DNA of 64,000 nucleotides, from positions 9,781,092 to 9,845,091 of the forward strand of contig JAQFVV010000020.1 in NCBI GenBank assembly GCA_028023455.1, given 5' to 3'. Below are positions 21,860-33,590 of this stretch, piece after piece; the first letter of the stretch is position 1, and every line of letters starts with the position of its first letter. The DNA is from Epiperipatus broadwayi (taxonomy: Eukaryota; Onychophora; Udeonychophora; Euonychophora; Peripatidae). Below the pieces are notes generated by a model that ran no database searches, was not told the DNA's origin, and saw only the letters and a program-made list of their open reading frames with translations. The position numbers and the translations under genes were made by a program.

Positions 21860-24240
21860 ATATTAAATGGGACATTATTGGACTTTGTGAAAATAGAAAA
21901 AAAAATGAAGAGAAGATTTAAAAAGTGGACATGTACTCTATTATAAATGCACAAATATTGGAAGTACCAGTGTAATAGGATTCATTATAAATAAAAAGTG
22001 GAAGAATAATATTGTGGAGATTGATGGTGTATCAGGCAGAGTAAAAAAAATAGTTATTCAACTTAATAGCAGATACCAAATGCAGATAATTCAGAGTTAT
22101 GCCCCAACAAGTTCTCATAGTGATGAATTAGTAGAAGATTTGTATATAGATGTAAAAAGGCTTTTGATCAGAGTAAACATTTTAAAATTGTTATGGAAGA
22201 CTTTAATGCTAGAATTAGTAAACAAATGAAAGATGAAAGTGCTGTAGGTAATTTTGGTTATGTTAATAGAAATGAGAGAGGATAGAGACTTATGGAGTTA
22301 GCAGAAAAAGAAAAACTACATTATAAATTCTTTTTTTTTAAGTTTTCTGTTAAAAGGAAATGGACATGGCTGCATCCAAATGAAGGTACCACAGAATTGG
22401 ATTATATTTTGATTAACAGAAAATATATATTTCAAGATTGTAATGTCCTTAATAATTCTACACAAAAAGTGATCATTAATTAATAAGATGTAAGATATGT
22501 GTTAATGCAAAACTAGAGAGACAAAAATGATTAGGAAAAACAATATTTACAGTTGACATTCCTAATCTTCAGAAATATTCTAATGAATTTAAATTAGAAC
22601 TTGCAAATCATTTTCAAGTATTAATAGATTTTGAACATCATTCAGATTTGAATGAAATTAATATGAAAATAACTGATACACTTTTAAAAACTACAACAAA
22701 GATAGCAGGTAAAAAAAAAGCAGCAATTGACCAATAAAATTTCTATTGAGAATAGAGAATTTATGAAGAAAGAAAGAAATATGATATATAAAAATGATGT
22801 ATTAAGAAGAATTGAATATCTCAAATTTTGTAAAATGGTGTGAAAAACAATTGATAATGATATAAGAAAAAAAGAATAAAAGTCTCAAAGATTGTAAAAA
22901 AAACATGTTGATATTGATAGGAAATTTATATCTGCATAAAAAAAGAAGGAACTATTACTAAATAAAGAGATACATCATGAAATTGATAGAAGAATTCTAT
23001 CAAAAATTATATAGTAATAAAGAACAAGTATCTCCTAAATCTATTATATCTTCTGAATTGCCAAATATTTTAAATGAAGTAGTGAGACATGCAATTAAAT
23101 TTATAAAGAAAGGAAAAGTTCCAGTAATGATTGAATTATAATCAATATACTAAAAGAAGCAGGTACAGAAATAGAATTTTTTTTTGGCAAAGTTATATAC
23201 CAAATGACTAAATGATAAAGATGTACCAAGTAATTAGAAGAATGCAGTATTAATATTAATATACAAAAAATGTGATAAAGAAGACATGAGAAATTATAGA
23301 CCTATCAGTCTTTTATCAGTTTCATACAAAATTGTTATTAAGATAATTACAACTCGTCTACAGAGAACTTTGGATTTCCACCCACCAAGAGTTCAAGCTG
23401 GATTTAAGTGATTTTAGTATCCAAGTATTGAAAGATGTTATAGAAAGCACCAATGAATATGATTGCCATTATGCCTTGGATTTGTAGATTATGAAAAGAC
23501 ATTTGATTCTATAAGCATTTCTTCAGTGATTAAAGCAATGGATCATTAAGAATAGACCCAGGATATTGTCATATTCTGAAGAATATTTATAAAAAACAAC
23601 AACAACAATTAGATTACATAATGATACTAGAAAGATTAATATTGAAAATGGTGTAAGATAGGGTGACTTTATATCTCCAAAACTTGTGTTGCAAGAAATA
23701 TTTTGTGAACTAAAATGGGAAGTGAAAGGAGTAAAAATAAATGAAGATTATTTAAATCATTTAGATTTTTCAGGTGATGTAGTTGTTTATGTAAATAATG
23801 CTTCAGAGCTTCAGAAAATGTTGCAAGAATTATCAGATAAAAGTAAGAAAGTAGGACTAAAGATAAATGTTAAAAAGACTAAAGTAATGTTCAATGGATT
23901 TTCCCAAAAGGTGAATACAAAGAATGATTATTATGAGTTAGAAGTTAACAACTACAAATACCATGATCAGATTATTACTACAGATGAAAACAATATGAAT
24001 GAAATTAATCATAGAATTAAACTTTGTTGGAGTGCTTTTGGTAGAAATAACTTAATATTAAAAGGAAGTGTGACTATGTGTTTGAAAAAGAAGCTTTTTA
24101 ATAAATGTGTTTCACCAGTTCTTACTTATGGATCTGAGACTTGGACACTTAATAGAAGAGCAATACAGAGACTTTAGACCACTTAAAGAAATATAGAAAG
24201 ATACATGTTAAGAGTATCAAGAAGAGATCAAAAATGCTGT
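21860..24240 (+). mobile_element. RTE-like LINE copy 3: decayed, missing both ends
   Basis: Plus-strand counterpart of copies 1 and 2. The endonuclease region (~21870-22480) gives KWDIIGLCE, NSRYQMQIIQSYAPTSSHSD, and ELDYILINRKYIFQDCNVLN. The RT region (~23290-24177) gives NYRPISLLS, a decayed VDYEKTFDSI and the frame 23686-24177. In that frame motif C reads LDFSGDVVVY, with the first catalytic Asp of FADD replaced by Gly. Homology stops near 24238 before the C-terminal WAGHIAR block, so this LINE lacks its 3' end, which points to later deletion. Its 5' end begins at the same base position of the element as copy 2. Many stops and indels show it is older than copies 1 and 2. Confidence 0.88.
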
Positions 24241-25124
24241 CTATCTATTTCTAATGTTCAAAATAATGTGAATAAGAATTAATATCTTCCTTCTGGAATT
24301 TTAAATCCTACCCCAAAAAATATATTAATAAAAAAATATATTTGACATAGTAAATTGAACAACATCTCCAAATAAGAATGGACTCCTCAATGAAATTTTA
24401 AGCCACTAACCTTGTAATAGACTAATAATGATAACCAAAATAAATTACATAGTGTTTTATCTATCTGGACATGTTAAATATCAAGAATAATTTCATTTTT
24501 TCTTTTTGGAACTATAGACACTAAAAAAAAACCACATATCTTATGACATATTAAGTAATATCTGAATTGCATTAAACATTTCCTTTCCATTACACAGTCA
24601 AATAGCAAACAAATACATTCAGGATAGTAAATAATTTAATGAAATATATTATTAGTACACTTCCCAAGAAATTATTTTCTAATAGTTCATTTGATGCATT
24701 CATGGATAATTTATTTATGATAAAACAATTTATTCACACAGCAACAATTTATTAATTATGGATGAAGAGTAATTAAGTTAATCAAAATTTTAAACACAGA
24801 TATTGGAGCAAAATGTTTGAAACAAAATGAAAAATTCAAATTTTAAATATGGTAATTTAAGGCTTCAGTATGTTGACATTTTTACATTGTTCTCTATGAT
24901 GAAACTTCTTGTAAATAGTCAACATTTGATTTTAGGATCAAATCATTATTTTATATTAGAAATCAATAAATTGTTTGAAATACAAATTTACAAACAAAAA
25001 GTATTCTAAAAAACCATATATGAATTTTGGAAATATTGAAAAACTAATAATAAACTAAATATACAAAGAGTACAATGGAGTTTTTTCTCAATGAATGGTA
25101 TGAAGAAAATCAGTCAAGAAAGTG
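24241..25124. other. AT-rich non-coding DNA
   Basis: Nothing recognisable. The 60-codon plus-strand frame at 24827-25009 is not supported. Confidence 0.4.
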
Positions 25125-25583
25125 ACTCCTGCCCATTCCACATATATGTATTAAATGGATTATGTCCTGTATATGAGGGATCAGATTGACTTTAGGTCAA
25201 CATGGATGTGATGAGAATCTCAGCCTCAGGATGGCCTTTGAGCTTTCAATCATCAGATTTTCAATTGGATGGACAGTTGAAGAGTTGGAGTGTGGAATGG
25301 ATTGAAGCCTGTCCATTAAAGTATGAATATTGGCTATCTTAATATATATCTGAGCATTTATTGCATATATGGTTAGAGATGATAATCTGGACCAACTGAT
25401 GATTGCTGGTTTAGCATGAAATATGTATATTGGTGATTATCTTTTCAACATATATGTGTTCAAGTGTATCAGTGTTATGAGATAGAGTGGAGAGTGGTGG
25501 GTTGTGTAAAAGTCTGTGCTCATATACCCTATATATTACATATATTGATGCAGGTATATAATAAGCCTGTATATCAGTTAAAA
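25125..25583 (+). repeat. Repeat E, copy E3: most complete, with best hammerhead-like core
   Basis: This ~460 bp unit shares its whole length with E1 and E2. The core at 25381-25440 has stem I 5' strand GATAATC-TGG-ACCAA, CTGATGA (25396-25402), stem II TGCT/AGCA with a GGTTT loop, GAAA (25418-25421), and a 3 bp stem III (ATA/TAT, loop TG). The predicted cleavage site is after A25429, followed by TTGGT-GATTATC..., exactly complementary to ACCAA and GATAATC apart from the TGG bulge. A tRNA-like stretch (~25485-25535) follows. No ORF is real here. Confidence 0.72.
25381..25440 (+). ncRNA. Hammerhead-ribozyme-like motif, type I layout
   Basis: All conserved core residues are present: CUGANGA, GAAA, and an NUH cleavage triplet read as ATA at 25427-25429. 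Stem I has 7 + 5 bp around a 3 nt bulge, stem II 4 bp and stem III 3 bp. The weak point is positions 25403 and 25417, where the usual G10.1:C11.1 pair next to the core is T and T. The diverged copy at 29.6 kb keeps G and C there. Short stem III is a known trait of hammerheads in Penelope-like elements and retrozymes. Whether this copy cleaves is unknown. Confidence 0.62.
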
Positions 25584-27114
25584 CAAAAATGAATAAATAT
25601 GAAGTTTCAATAAATCTATAAAATTCTGCTTTAGAATTTAAATTGTATTTATAATTTTTAAAATGTCTAAAATAACCTACTATGCTGTCAGTAAACACAT
25701 TAGTAATCAGATTTATAAGTCATGATTATCATATTCTTTATTTATTAGTAGTATGCTACAATTGGTTAACTTCTATTTTTAAAAATAAAACATGTACATA
25801 TAAAATCATGTTAACTTTTTTTTAAAAAAAAAAAATTATTATAAAATTATTATGTGAAAATAATCAGAAATCTTTAATAAAGTATGCAAAAAATCAACTT
25901 TTTCACTATACCAAAAATCTTGAAGTAACCTCACAAATGATTCCAAAATCTGAGAATAAAGAATTAATCAAATCTTTATTCACTATTGGAACATACTGAT
26001 TTCTATAGTTTTTTTTTAAATTAATGAATCAATATTTGTTAATTAGAAGATTTGCTATTTTTTTTAAAAAAAACAATTTAGCAAAAAATCACTGCAGATA
26101 GCTATAAAAATACAAACGAAAATGAACATCAGATAGTACTATCTCTAACTAAGGACCTTTGTCTCAATGAGTTAGTTAACGTAAATTAGTAAAAATAATG
26201 AGTAGTTTTCATTTACTCCTTCAATTTAACTTTTAACATTCATTAAAATTGATAGAATTTTAGTGGATACACTTATAACAGAATATAATGAACTTATAAA
26301 TATATAATACAGTTCATAAAAAAATATATGTAACTTGATAGGCAATTATAAAATGAAACTGTATAAGTAAAGCATATGTGGAAAGTTTAACACAAACAGT
26401 TCACATTCAACAAGTGTATGTGAGGCTTGTTGAATAATTATTTAATTTTTTTTTACTATGATATAAAAGAAGAAAGAAATATGGAAGTTTTAATACAAGA
26501 CAATTAGTAAAATAAAATTGATGCTATCTTTAAGCTAAGCTGTAGAAAGTATCTTCACAGATGCAAATTCTCTATTCAGTAACCTTATATACAACAAAGT
26601 TTTAAATTATATTTAGGATACTACACATTGGGGGAAATTGGGTAGAGTTGAATTAATAATATCATGGACTGCATTTAAAAAGAATAGATCTATTAATCTT
26701 TAATTAAGTTTAATGTTTATATATGATATAAATATATTATAATAATTATATATTAATAAATGATTAGTGGTAACCATTAAATTATTTATCTAAAGGCATT
26801 ATTATTGAATGAGTAAGTACAAAAAATGTAGCACTTATAAAATAAATTAACAATCTTATAAACCATGACAACTCACATTAAATGTGAATATCAAATTTAA
26901 AAGCTAATAATTAACAGCTTGTTAATTATTAAGACTCTCAGTAGATCAAGTGTTAAAGTGTATAATGCTAATTAATAATGATTTAATTCTAAAACCTCAC
27001 TACATAAACAGTTTATTCTGGTATGTGTGAGGTAGTCAAAAAAAACTTCTTAGCATTGAAAAAATTAGTTTTGGAAAAAAAAGAGGGAGAAAAGCAGTTT
27101 TATAAAAGTTATCC
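25584..27114. other. AT-rich non-coding DNA
   Basis: Long A and T runs and no supported gene. A minus-strand frame at 25698-25411 overlaps repeat E in antisense and is incidental. Confidence 0.4.
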
Positions 27115-27332
27115 ACGATAGATAACAATAGTATACTCTCCATACACTAGTGCTATCATCTACAAACCTTCATAATCAATGGATGCAGGAAGATTGGTGC
27201 ATAAACCCATATCTATTGCCTATTCATCCAGTATCCCCAGATTAGTTTCTAGCTTGTGAATTTCATACAAAGGCTTAAATTTTATGGCACTACTGTATGG
27301 AGAGTTTGCTAGTTATTAACAGCCTGTGTAAG
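27115..27332. mobile_element. Foldback MITE, family M, copy 1
   Basis: GTATACTCTCCATACACTAG (27130 onward) is matched in reverse complement by CTACTGTATGGAGAGTTTGC (~27291 onward), extending outward to GATAACAA and GTTATTAAC. The central ~125 bp (TCAATGGATGCAGG, TGCCTATTCATCCAGTATCC) matches, in inverse, the loop of the element at 32149-32358. The two are therefore copies of one non-autonomous DNA element family. Confidence 0.65.
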
Positions 27333-28228
27333 CATATGAAATGGTGATCGTATGATGTTTTGATGATTTATACATGGTAGCATTTGCACTAATTTTCAAT
27401 TTATAAAAATGTGGTATTTCAAAGTTTGTGGTACTAAAATATATATTTGTTTTCCCTTTTTTCCAATTGTGATTAGTCAACATCACCTTTTCTTTCCAGT
27501 GTTTTTTAAAATGCAGACATTGACAATGATTTTAAGATAGGTGTTTAATTATGATGTTTATTAATAAACATTTTATAAAGTTTGGATTGAGGTAATGGAG
27601 TTTGATAAGCTATAAAAATAAAAGGCTGTCACTGTAAATTTAGTTCACTATACATTTTGGCAGAGGATGTTTCACAAGCAGAATATATTCATGTTGGCTG
27701 GACTCCATATATAGATGCTAAAGTCAGAAAGAATGTGTTATAATCAAATTCACAATGGATTCACACACACACATAAGCTAAATTCTGAAAAAAAAAAAGG
27801 CTTGCTGAGAAAATTTTAGCAGTTCATCCCTGACTGCATCATGCTCCATGGAAGAAAAAAATGAAATGTTTAGGCTGCATAATCTAACATGAAGAAAAAC
27901 AAACTTAATTTCTTTATTCCAGCTCTATTATACATAAATATTTAAGTGTGTCTTATCAAGAGAAGAAAAAGAAAAACAAGGACCTGGCAAACTATAAATC
28001 GGTCATGGAAGAATTACAATGACCTATTTTTACTAAACTTGTCAGAATTCACAATTTTTTCTGAAACTACATGGATAAAAATTTGGCTGATTAAAAATGC
28101 ATTTCAAACTCCAAGAACAAATGATACAGGTACTTCAACTACCTATTACTGAACTGTTCTATTTCAGCTTAAAACTATGAGAATTGATAAGAAACTACAA
28201 TAAAAGATCTTCACTAGGATTTTTTTTT
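27333..28228. other. Non-coding DNA, no gene supported
   Basis: A 68-codon plus-strand frame at 27946-28152 (basic start, IKRRKRKTRTWQ) has no recognised domain. Without other evidence I do not call it. Confidence 0.35.
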
Positions 28229-28312
28229 CATGTGTCAAAGCATCAGCAGGGAAGTGAACCCGGGACAACTGCCTGTAAGGCTGCTGTGCTGACCATTTGA
28301 CCACCAATGCTT
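28229..28312 (-). repeat. tRNA-derived SINE, family 2, second copy
   Basis: On the minus strand, GGTGGTCAAATGGTCAGCA (A-box type TGGYNNARNGG) and GGGTTCACTTCCC (B box, close to GGTTCRANTCC) lie ~45 bp apart, with CTTACAGGCAGTTGTCCCGG between. CTGATGCTTTGACACATG follows, as at 17821. The head is better preserved than the copy at 17.75 kb. Confidence 0.65.
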
Positions 28313-28630
28313 GACAAAGGATTTGAAGTATTTTTTTTTCTAACAAGAAGCAACATTCTAAGAACAAAATACAAAGACTTAAATGTAAGAGTAAATATTT
28401 ATTGTGTCATTCTATTTATAAACAGATATAATTTTTTTTCTTTCTCTCAGTAAATATCAATTTTTCTTGATATTAATCCACCTACTCTATATATTATGTT
28501 TACCTTAGAGTAAGGTATGTATTCATATTTTGAAATTTTTTTATGTGCGCATTATCTTTTTTTTTTCTTTTAATATGTTATATATATATATTTTTCTTCA
28601 TGCATATAATTTCATCTTGACATGGCATCT

Positions 28631-28631
<1 letters not shown>
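28313..28631. other. AT-rich non-coding DNA
   Basis: T-rich runs and a short TA tract; nothing assigned. Confidence 0.4.

Positions 28632-28674
<43 letters not shown>
28632..28674. repeat. (TA)n microsatellite
   Basis: About 20 uninterrupted TA units. Confidence 0.9.
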
Positions 28675-28676
<2 letters not shown>

Positions 28677-29220
28677 GTATATTTACTTAATTAAAAACAA
28701 AAGATAATGCAATATTGTTGTTACTACGTCAAGATCGATAATAGCAATTGTTTTAGAGAATGAAAAGACCACTTGCATGTTACTATGGAAAAAAAAATTG
28801 TTATTATTATTGCTACATCTGTTTTGCCTTGTTCACTTTTCATTTGTGCATTCATCAAGTTAATTAAGTAGTGTAACATTACTAGTGAGTTTCATAAATC
28901 TCTAGAGCTATGATCCAGAAATAACAGAATATCTTCAAAGGGTAGAGGTTTAAACCGAGGTTGATAATGGTGCCATTCTGGTCTTTGAAAATATAACTAG
29001 CCAAAACTAATAAATATTCTAGCATACTTAGGTAGCATGAGATCATATGCATATAATGAGAAAGAAATATTATCATGTGGGATTAACATTAACAACAATA
29101 AGTTGTAAGCTGATAAGGTCCCACAGCATGCTCATCACAGTTAATGATTGAGATAGTAAGTTAGTTACAATCATGATGAAAGGTGGTCTGATCATCATTG
29201 TGTATGTGGGCCTCTGTTAT
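28675..29220. other. AT-rich non-coding DNA
   Basis: No supported feature. Confidence 0.4.
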
Positions 29221-29400
29221 TATATATTAATTCTAATATTCTCACAGATAAATGATGATTTCATAGGAGATTCCACATAATAAAAATATAATAGCTAAAT
29301 AGCTGATGTTTCAGTGCAATAACAAATACTTTCCTCAGAGCTTCAGCTTTTTCAAATCATAAGAATCAGCTTGAAAAGTTGTCAATATTATGCATGCTTT
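29221..29400 (-). repeat. Repeat F, copy 2, with hammerhead-like boxes
   Basis: Direct counterpart of 14690-14870. On the minus strand CTGAGGA (29338-29332) fits the CUGANGA box. The spacer 29331-29313 can form a weaker stem II (AGTAT against GCACT), and GAAA follows (29312-29309). Stem I could use AGCT on both sides. I could not draw a satisfying stem III. Confidence 0.5.
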
Positions 29401-29564
29401 TCTTTGATCTCCCTTGTAAATCTATTAAGTCATTTGCTTCATATAGCCAAAATATAACCAATAGCAATCAACTTTGTACCAAAGTATAATATAATTCTTT
29501 AGCTAATTAGAGGCAATTTGAACTTGGACTTTCAAGTTCCCTTAAGTCATCCATTCCATCCTAT

Positions 29565-29800
29565 ACAACTGATACACATAGCCACACACATGTGGAAAAG
29601 ATTATATCTCCAATATATAATTTTGTGCTGAACAAGCACTCATCAGTTGATCCAGATAATCATCTCCCACACACACATATAATCAGTACTTGGTTTATAT
29701 TAAGATAGCAAATCTTCAAACATTAATGGACAGGTTTCAATCTTCTCCATTCTCCAACTCTTCAGCCATCAATATCATTGAAAATCTGATGATGGCATGT
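29565..29800 (-). repeat. Repeat E, copy E5, diverged, hammerhead-like core with lost G12
   Basis: Diverged from E1-E3 but colinear. On the minus strand: ATCTGGATCAA, CTGATGA (29646-29640), a perfect stem II GTGCT/AGCAC with a 5 nt loop (29639-29625), then AAAA (29624-29621) where GAAA is required. Stem II here keeps the canonical G:C closing pair. The core is therefore broken by one base. Confidence 0.62.
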
Positions 29801-31658
29801 TAGTAAAAAATAATATAAAAACAATCTGTTCAAAAAGAAATAATGAAAAAGAAGGCATTACTGATCAACCAAACTTCCACATGTAGATAAGTGTATATTG
29901 GGAATTTGATTTATATTTTAGATAATTTCGAATCGTAAATATATATTAAAAAAATTAATATTTATGCTACAAATTTGCATGCTATAAAAAACATTGAAGT
30001 AATATATTGCCATTTATAGCAGTAAGAAAGTCTGCTTTCTAGATAATATTTTGGGGAAAAAAAGATAATAAAATATGTAAAACGATTATGTATTTCAATA
30101 AATTTAAAAAAAAGTAAAAGTACATATTTTATTTATAATTTGAAATAAATAAAATGCAAAATTTAATTAAATCAAACATTATCATTCAGTTTGACAGTTC
30201 AGGCAATCAGAAGAAAAATTAAGTTCACTATCAGAAGTAGGATGGAACTTCATATAATTAATTTAAGTCAGTTTCACTTTTATTAAAAGGAACATTATTT
30301 AAAACTTGGTTTAATGCTCAACTGAAATTCTTTTATTCATAAATATTGACTTTTTTTTTTCAGCATTCCAGTAATGAGCCTTTAAAACTGAATGTTCTGG
30401 AAAGGTGATCTGGGTTCAGACTTGACTGCAGTTTTCTTAGCTGAAAGATTTCATATGCTAATTCTGAAGTTAGTTTGTTATTAATTCACTCACTATTTTC
30501 TCTCTAGCTAAACAGTGAAAGATTAAATAACAATTCTAATTTTATGCTGTTCATTTTCTAATGTCAAAACATGCACACATGCTAATAAAAGATGTTTTGG
30601 TTTTTGAACAACACTTAAAAAAAGAGATTAATAAGAATAGTAAATTAGCAATTTTAAAACTTGATTATAATTCTCCAAAAGAAAAGTTATTAACATTTTA
30701 AAAATATTAGAAATATTATTTTTATTAAAATTTTAAATATTTCACATAATTCAACAACAGTACACACAGTGTATTAGAAAACAGCTGATTGATTTTATAA
30801 TAACATTGTTTTTCTTTTTTAAATATTATTGATCAAAAATAATCTCCATGTGATGTGGCATAATACCATTTCAAATAAACTGTCCAAATTCAATCTACTA
30901 AGTGTCAAAAATAATTTAAATTCACGAATTATTTTACTTATTAATGATGGTAGAAAAATCACAGTCATTAAATGATGATTTTTTAAATTTATTATTAGAA
31001 TTTTAAAATTTTCTTTTTAAATATATATATTGTTAAAAAGTGTTCTTTGTATGATAACAGCAGTCCAGTCTGTTATTCTCCTAGTCTGAATGAAACTTTA
31101 ACATTTTTTTTTTTCAATTATGATTAATCTTAAAAATTTTCTTCCAAATATGTGTTCCATAATCATCTTAACCTTTACAATTATTGGTCACTTAATATGT
31201 AACTACCTACTCATAGCTACATGTAAAATAAAGTAGCAAAATCTTTAAACCCTTATTAACAGTCAATTGGCAAAATTGTTAAGTATATTGTTTTTTATTG
31301 AATGAACCATTCTATAACAGCATCAAAATAAGTTAGTTTTAATCTTCCTGAATACAATATGTGAAACTACTAATACCAATCATTAATCAAACAATAAAAC
31401 ACCATGAAGAAATATTAGGAACCAATCCTCTTTCATCAAATAATTATCCAATCAGCATCTTCTACAGGTTCTTGGTAGTTAAACCTATAGTCAGCATTAC
31501 TTGTTGTTAGATGTTTTTATGGTATATTGATTAATATATCTACTTCCATATCCATGACAAAGAGTTCAAATCAAGATAAGAAGAGCCTTAGAACACTTTC
31601 CGTAGCACAATGGAATGCAATTAATTTTCAGATAAATTTAACTAAAGATAATTATCAA
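29801..31658. other. AT-rich non-coding DNA
   Basis: No gene, RNA or repeat pair that I can support. Confidence 0.4.
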
Positions 31659-31699
31659 ATAATAATAATGATGATGATGATGATGATGATGATGATAGT

Positions 31700-31749
<50 letters not shown>

Positions 31750-31771
31750 CAACAACAACAACAACAACAAC
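31659..31771 (+). repeat. Compound trinucleotide microsatellite
   Basis: Three blocks run together: (ATG)n at ~31668-31694, (ATA)n at ~31699-31745 and (ACA)n at ~31746-31771, each unit one base different from the last. The overlapping 110-codon frame with runs of M, I and T is a by-product. Confidence 0.95.
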
Positions 31772-32148
31772 TTTTCAGTTTTGGATGCAAAAATGTTTTG
31801 CTAATTTATTACAAACAATAATGAAAAGGAAAATAAATAAGATTACCAGAGTGGGTTGAGGTATGGCTATTTATATATTATCACAAAATAAAAATTCCAA
31901 GTCAATCTGAGTTCAATCAGATTTTACAATTAATGTGTTCATTGTAAAAATCACAATTGCATGTTATGAAATATGTTGCTAATGTAATTACCATGGCATG
32001 CTTCAACGTAACTTGTCAAAATCATTGTAAATTTGACACAATCCAATAGCTAAGTCAATTCTAAATTGTTTACTATCTTGTAAACAATTATTTATCTGAT
32101 AAACATCACATGATCACCATTTCTTATGCTTGCTCTTAACTGTTATTA
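31772..32148. other. AT-rich non-coding DNA
   Basis: Nothing recognised. Confidence 0.4.
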
Positions 32149-32358
32149 AAACAGGCAAAATTCTCGATATGTATTGCCACTCAGTGCAAGCCAGTGCTCT
32201 CAGATCCAAGGCTCCTCACTGACGAAGGCCACAAGCAAGTCTGGGGATATTGGATGAGTAGGCACTAGATGGGGATTTTATGCACAAAACTTCTGACATC
32301 CATTGATTACTCTGGCTTGCACTGAGTGGCAATATGTATAGAGAGATTTGCCTGTTTT
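32149..32358. mobile_element. Foldback MITE, family M, copy 2
   Basis: Arm 32149-32195 (AAAACAGGCAAA, then TTGCCACTCAGTGCAAGCCAG) is the reverse complement of 32312-32358 with few mismatches. The ~116 bp loop matches the copy at 27115-27332 in inverse orientation (GGATATTGGATGAGTAGGCA against its reverse complement). The outermost bases ATTAAAACAGGCAAA are identical on both sides. No ORF. Confidence 0.75.
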
Positions 32359-32997
32359 AATTATTTATCTGCTAAATTAATCCCAGAAATCAAGGCCATT
32401 CTTTAGATTGAATGGCAATACAACATCTCTTTGCACAATTTCTAATGTTACTAAACTCTATTGTTTCCAATTAATTATCTTGACTATCAACACAAACTTG
32501 TAACATTATTAAAATTAAAAAAAACAAAACACTCCACACTAATAATTAAATAACTCCAATAATGTGTTATTCTCATACACCAAAGTGCTTCAAGTTAAAG
32601 TTCAGATAAAATCTAACCAATAGTTAATATATATCCATATTAATAACGTATACAAAATCTCACATTGTTGCAGAAATGCAGTTCATACTCTACAAATACA
32701 TTCTGCTTACTATGTTTTCACATTATCTACATACCAATGATTAATCTATCTTCCAATATTTATAAATAAATAACACACAATAGCTTTTTTAAAGTAAATT
32801 GACTGATTTTTTTCTTGTGCACTTTTTTGAATATACACTCATAATCTATGATTTTCATTATCTTCTAAAAAATTTGAAAGACTGCTCTATGCAATAAGAG
32901 CTGTGGCAGAGTGAAGTACATACAAAATAAAGATTCCTAGATCAATTTCAGTTGGTGAAGGACTTTTTATAGTCAATTGAATGTAAAAATTATGGGT
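32359..32997. other. AT-rich non-coding DNA
   Basis: Nothing recognised. Confidence 0.4.
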
Positions 32998-33176
32998 CCT
33001 CTTTTAATATTCGATCTCCACCCTTTTGAATTTCAAAAGTGCCCCAAAACATCGTCTGACACATCAAGTTCTACATTTTTTGTGTTTTCGCATACTTTTT
33101 ATCAGTTAGATGTGTCAGATGACATTTTGGGTCATTTTTGAAATTCAAAATGGTGGAGATCGTGTATTAAAAGAAC
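32998..33176. mobile_element. Long hairpin MITE, ~180 bp
   Basis: Arms 32998-33066 and 33109-33176 are ~85% complementary over ~68 bp. Matching blocks include CGATCTCCACC, TTTTGAATTTCAAAA and CTGACACATC. The loop is 43 bp. This geometry suits a MITE. A transcript would be a long near-perfect hairpin, so a small-RNA precursor is also possible. Confidence 0.75.
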
Positions 33177-33490
33177 ACCCAACTATATTTATTCTGCTAC
33201 GTGGTTACTCAAATGTAACAAGACTTCCTGAACAATTAATTAAAGAGTATTTATTATTTATAATTTAATGGTTTATTGATTGGCAGTTTATAAAAAGTTA
33301 GAGCTGGAAAAGACAGATCTGAACTGTAATCCATGGACTTTCTGTCACTTTATTACAGCACCAAATCATGTGGGGTAGGCTCTTTATATATTTAATTTAA
33401 AAAAATAATAATCTAAGCATAAAATAAAAAGAATGGAACAATCAAGCACATAAGAAACTGTAATAAAAATCAAAAATTTAAACTACAATA
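33177..33490. other. AT-rich non-coding DNA
   Basis: Nothing recognised. Confidence 0.4.
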
Positions 33491-33590
33491 TATTGCAACA
33501 GTCAGGTTCAAGCCCTTCTTGTTGCACATTTTAGTTTAACCACCAAACCTATGTGCTGAGTTCAAATCCTACTAAAATCCATATTTTGAT
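33491..33590 (+). repeat. Possible tRNA-like SINE fragment
   Basis: GAGTTCAAATCCT (33558-33570) is a good B box. TTTAGTTTAACC ~30 bp upstream could be a remnant of an A box. Single copy; weak. Confidence 0.3.

Noticed and set aside
31527-31859. 110-codon frame with Met, Ile and Thr runs
   Set aside because: It is the translation of a trinucleotide microsatellite.
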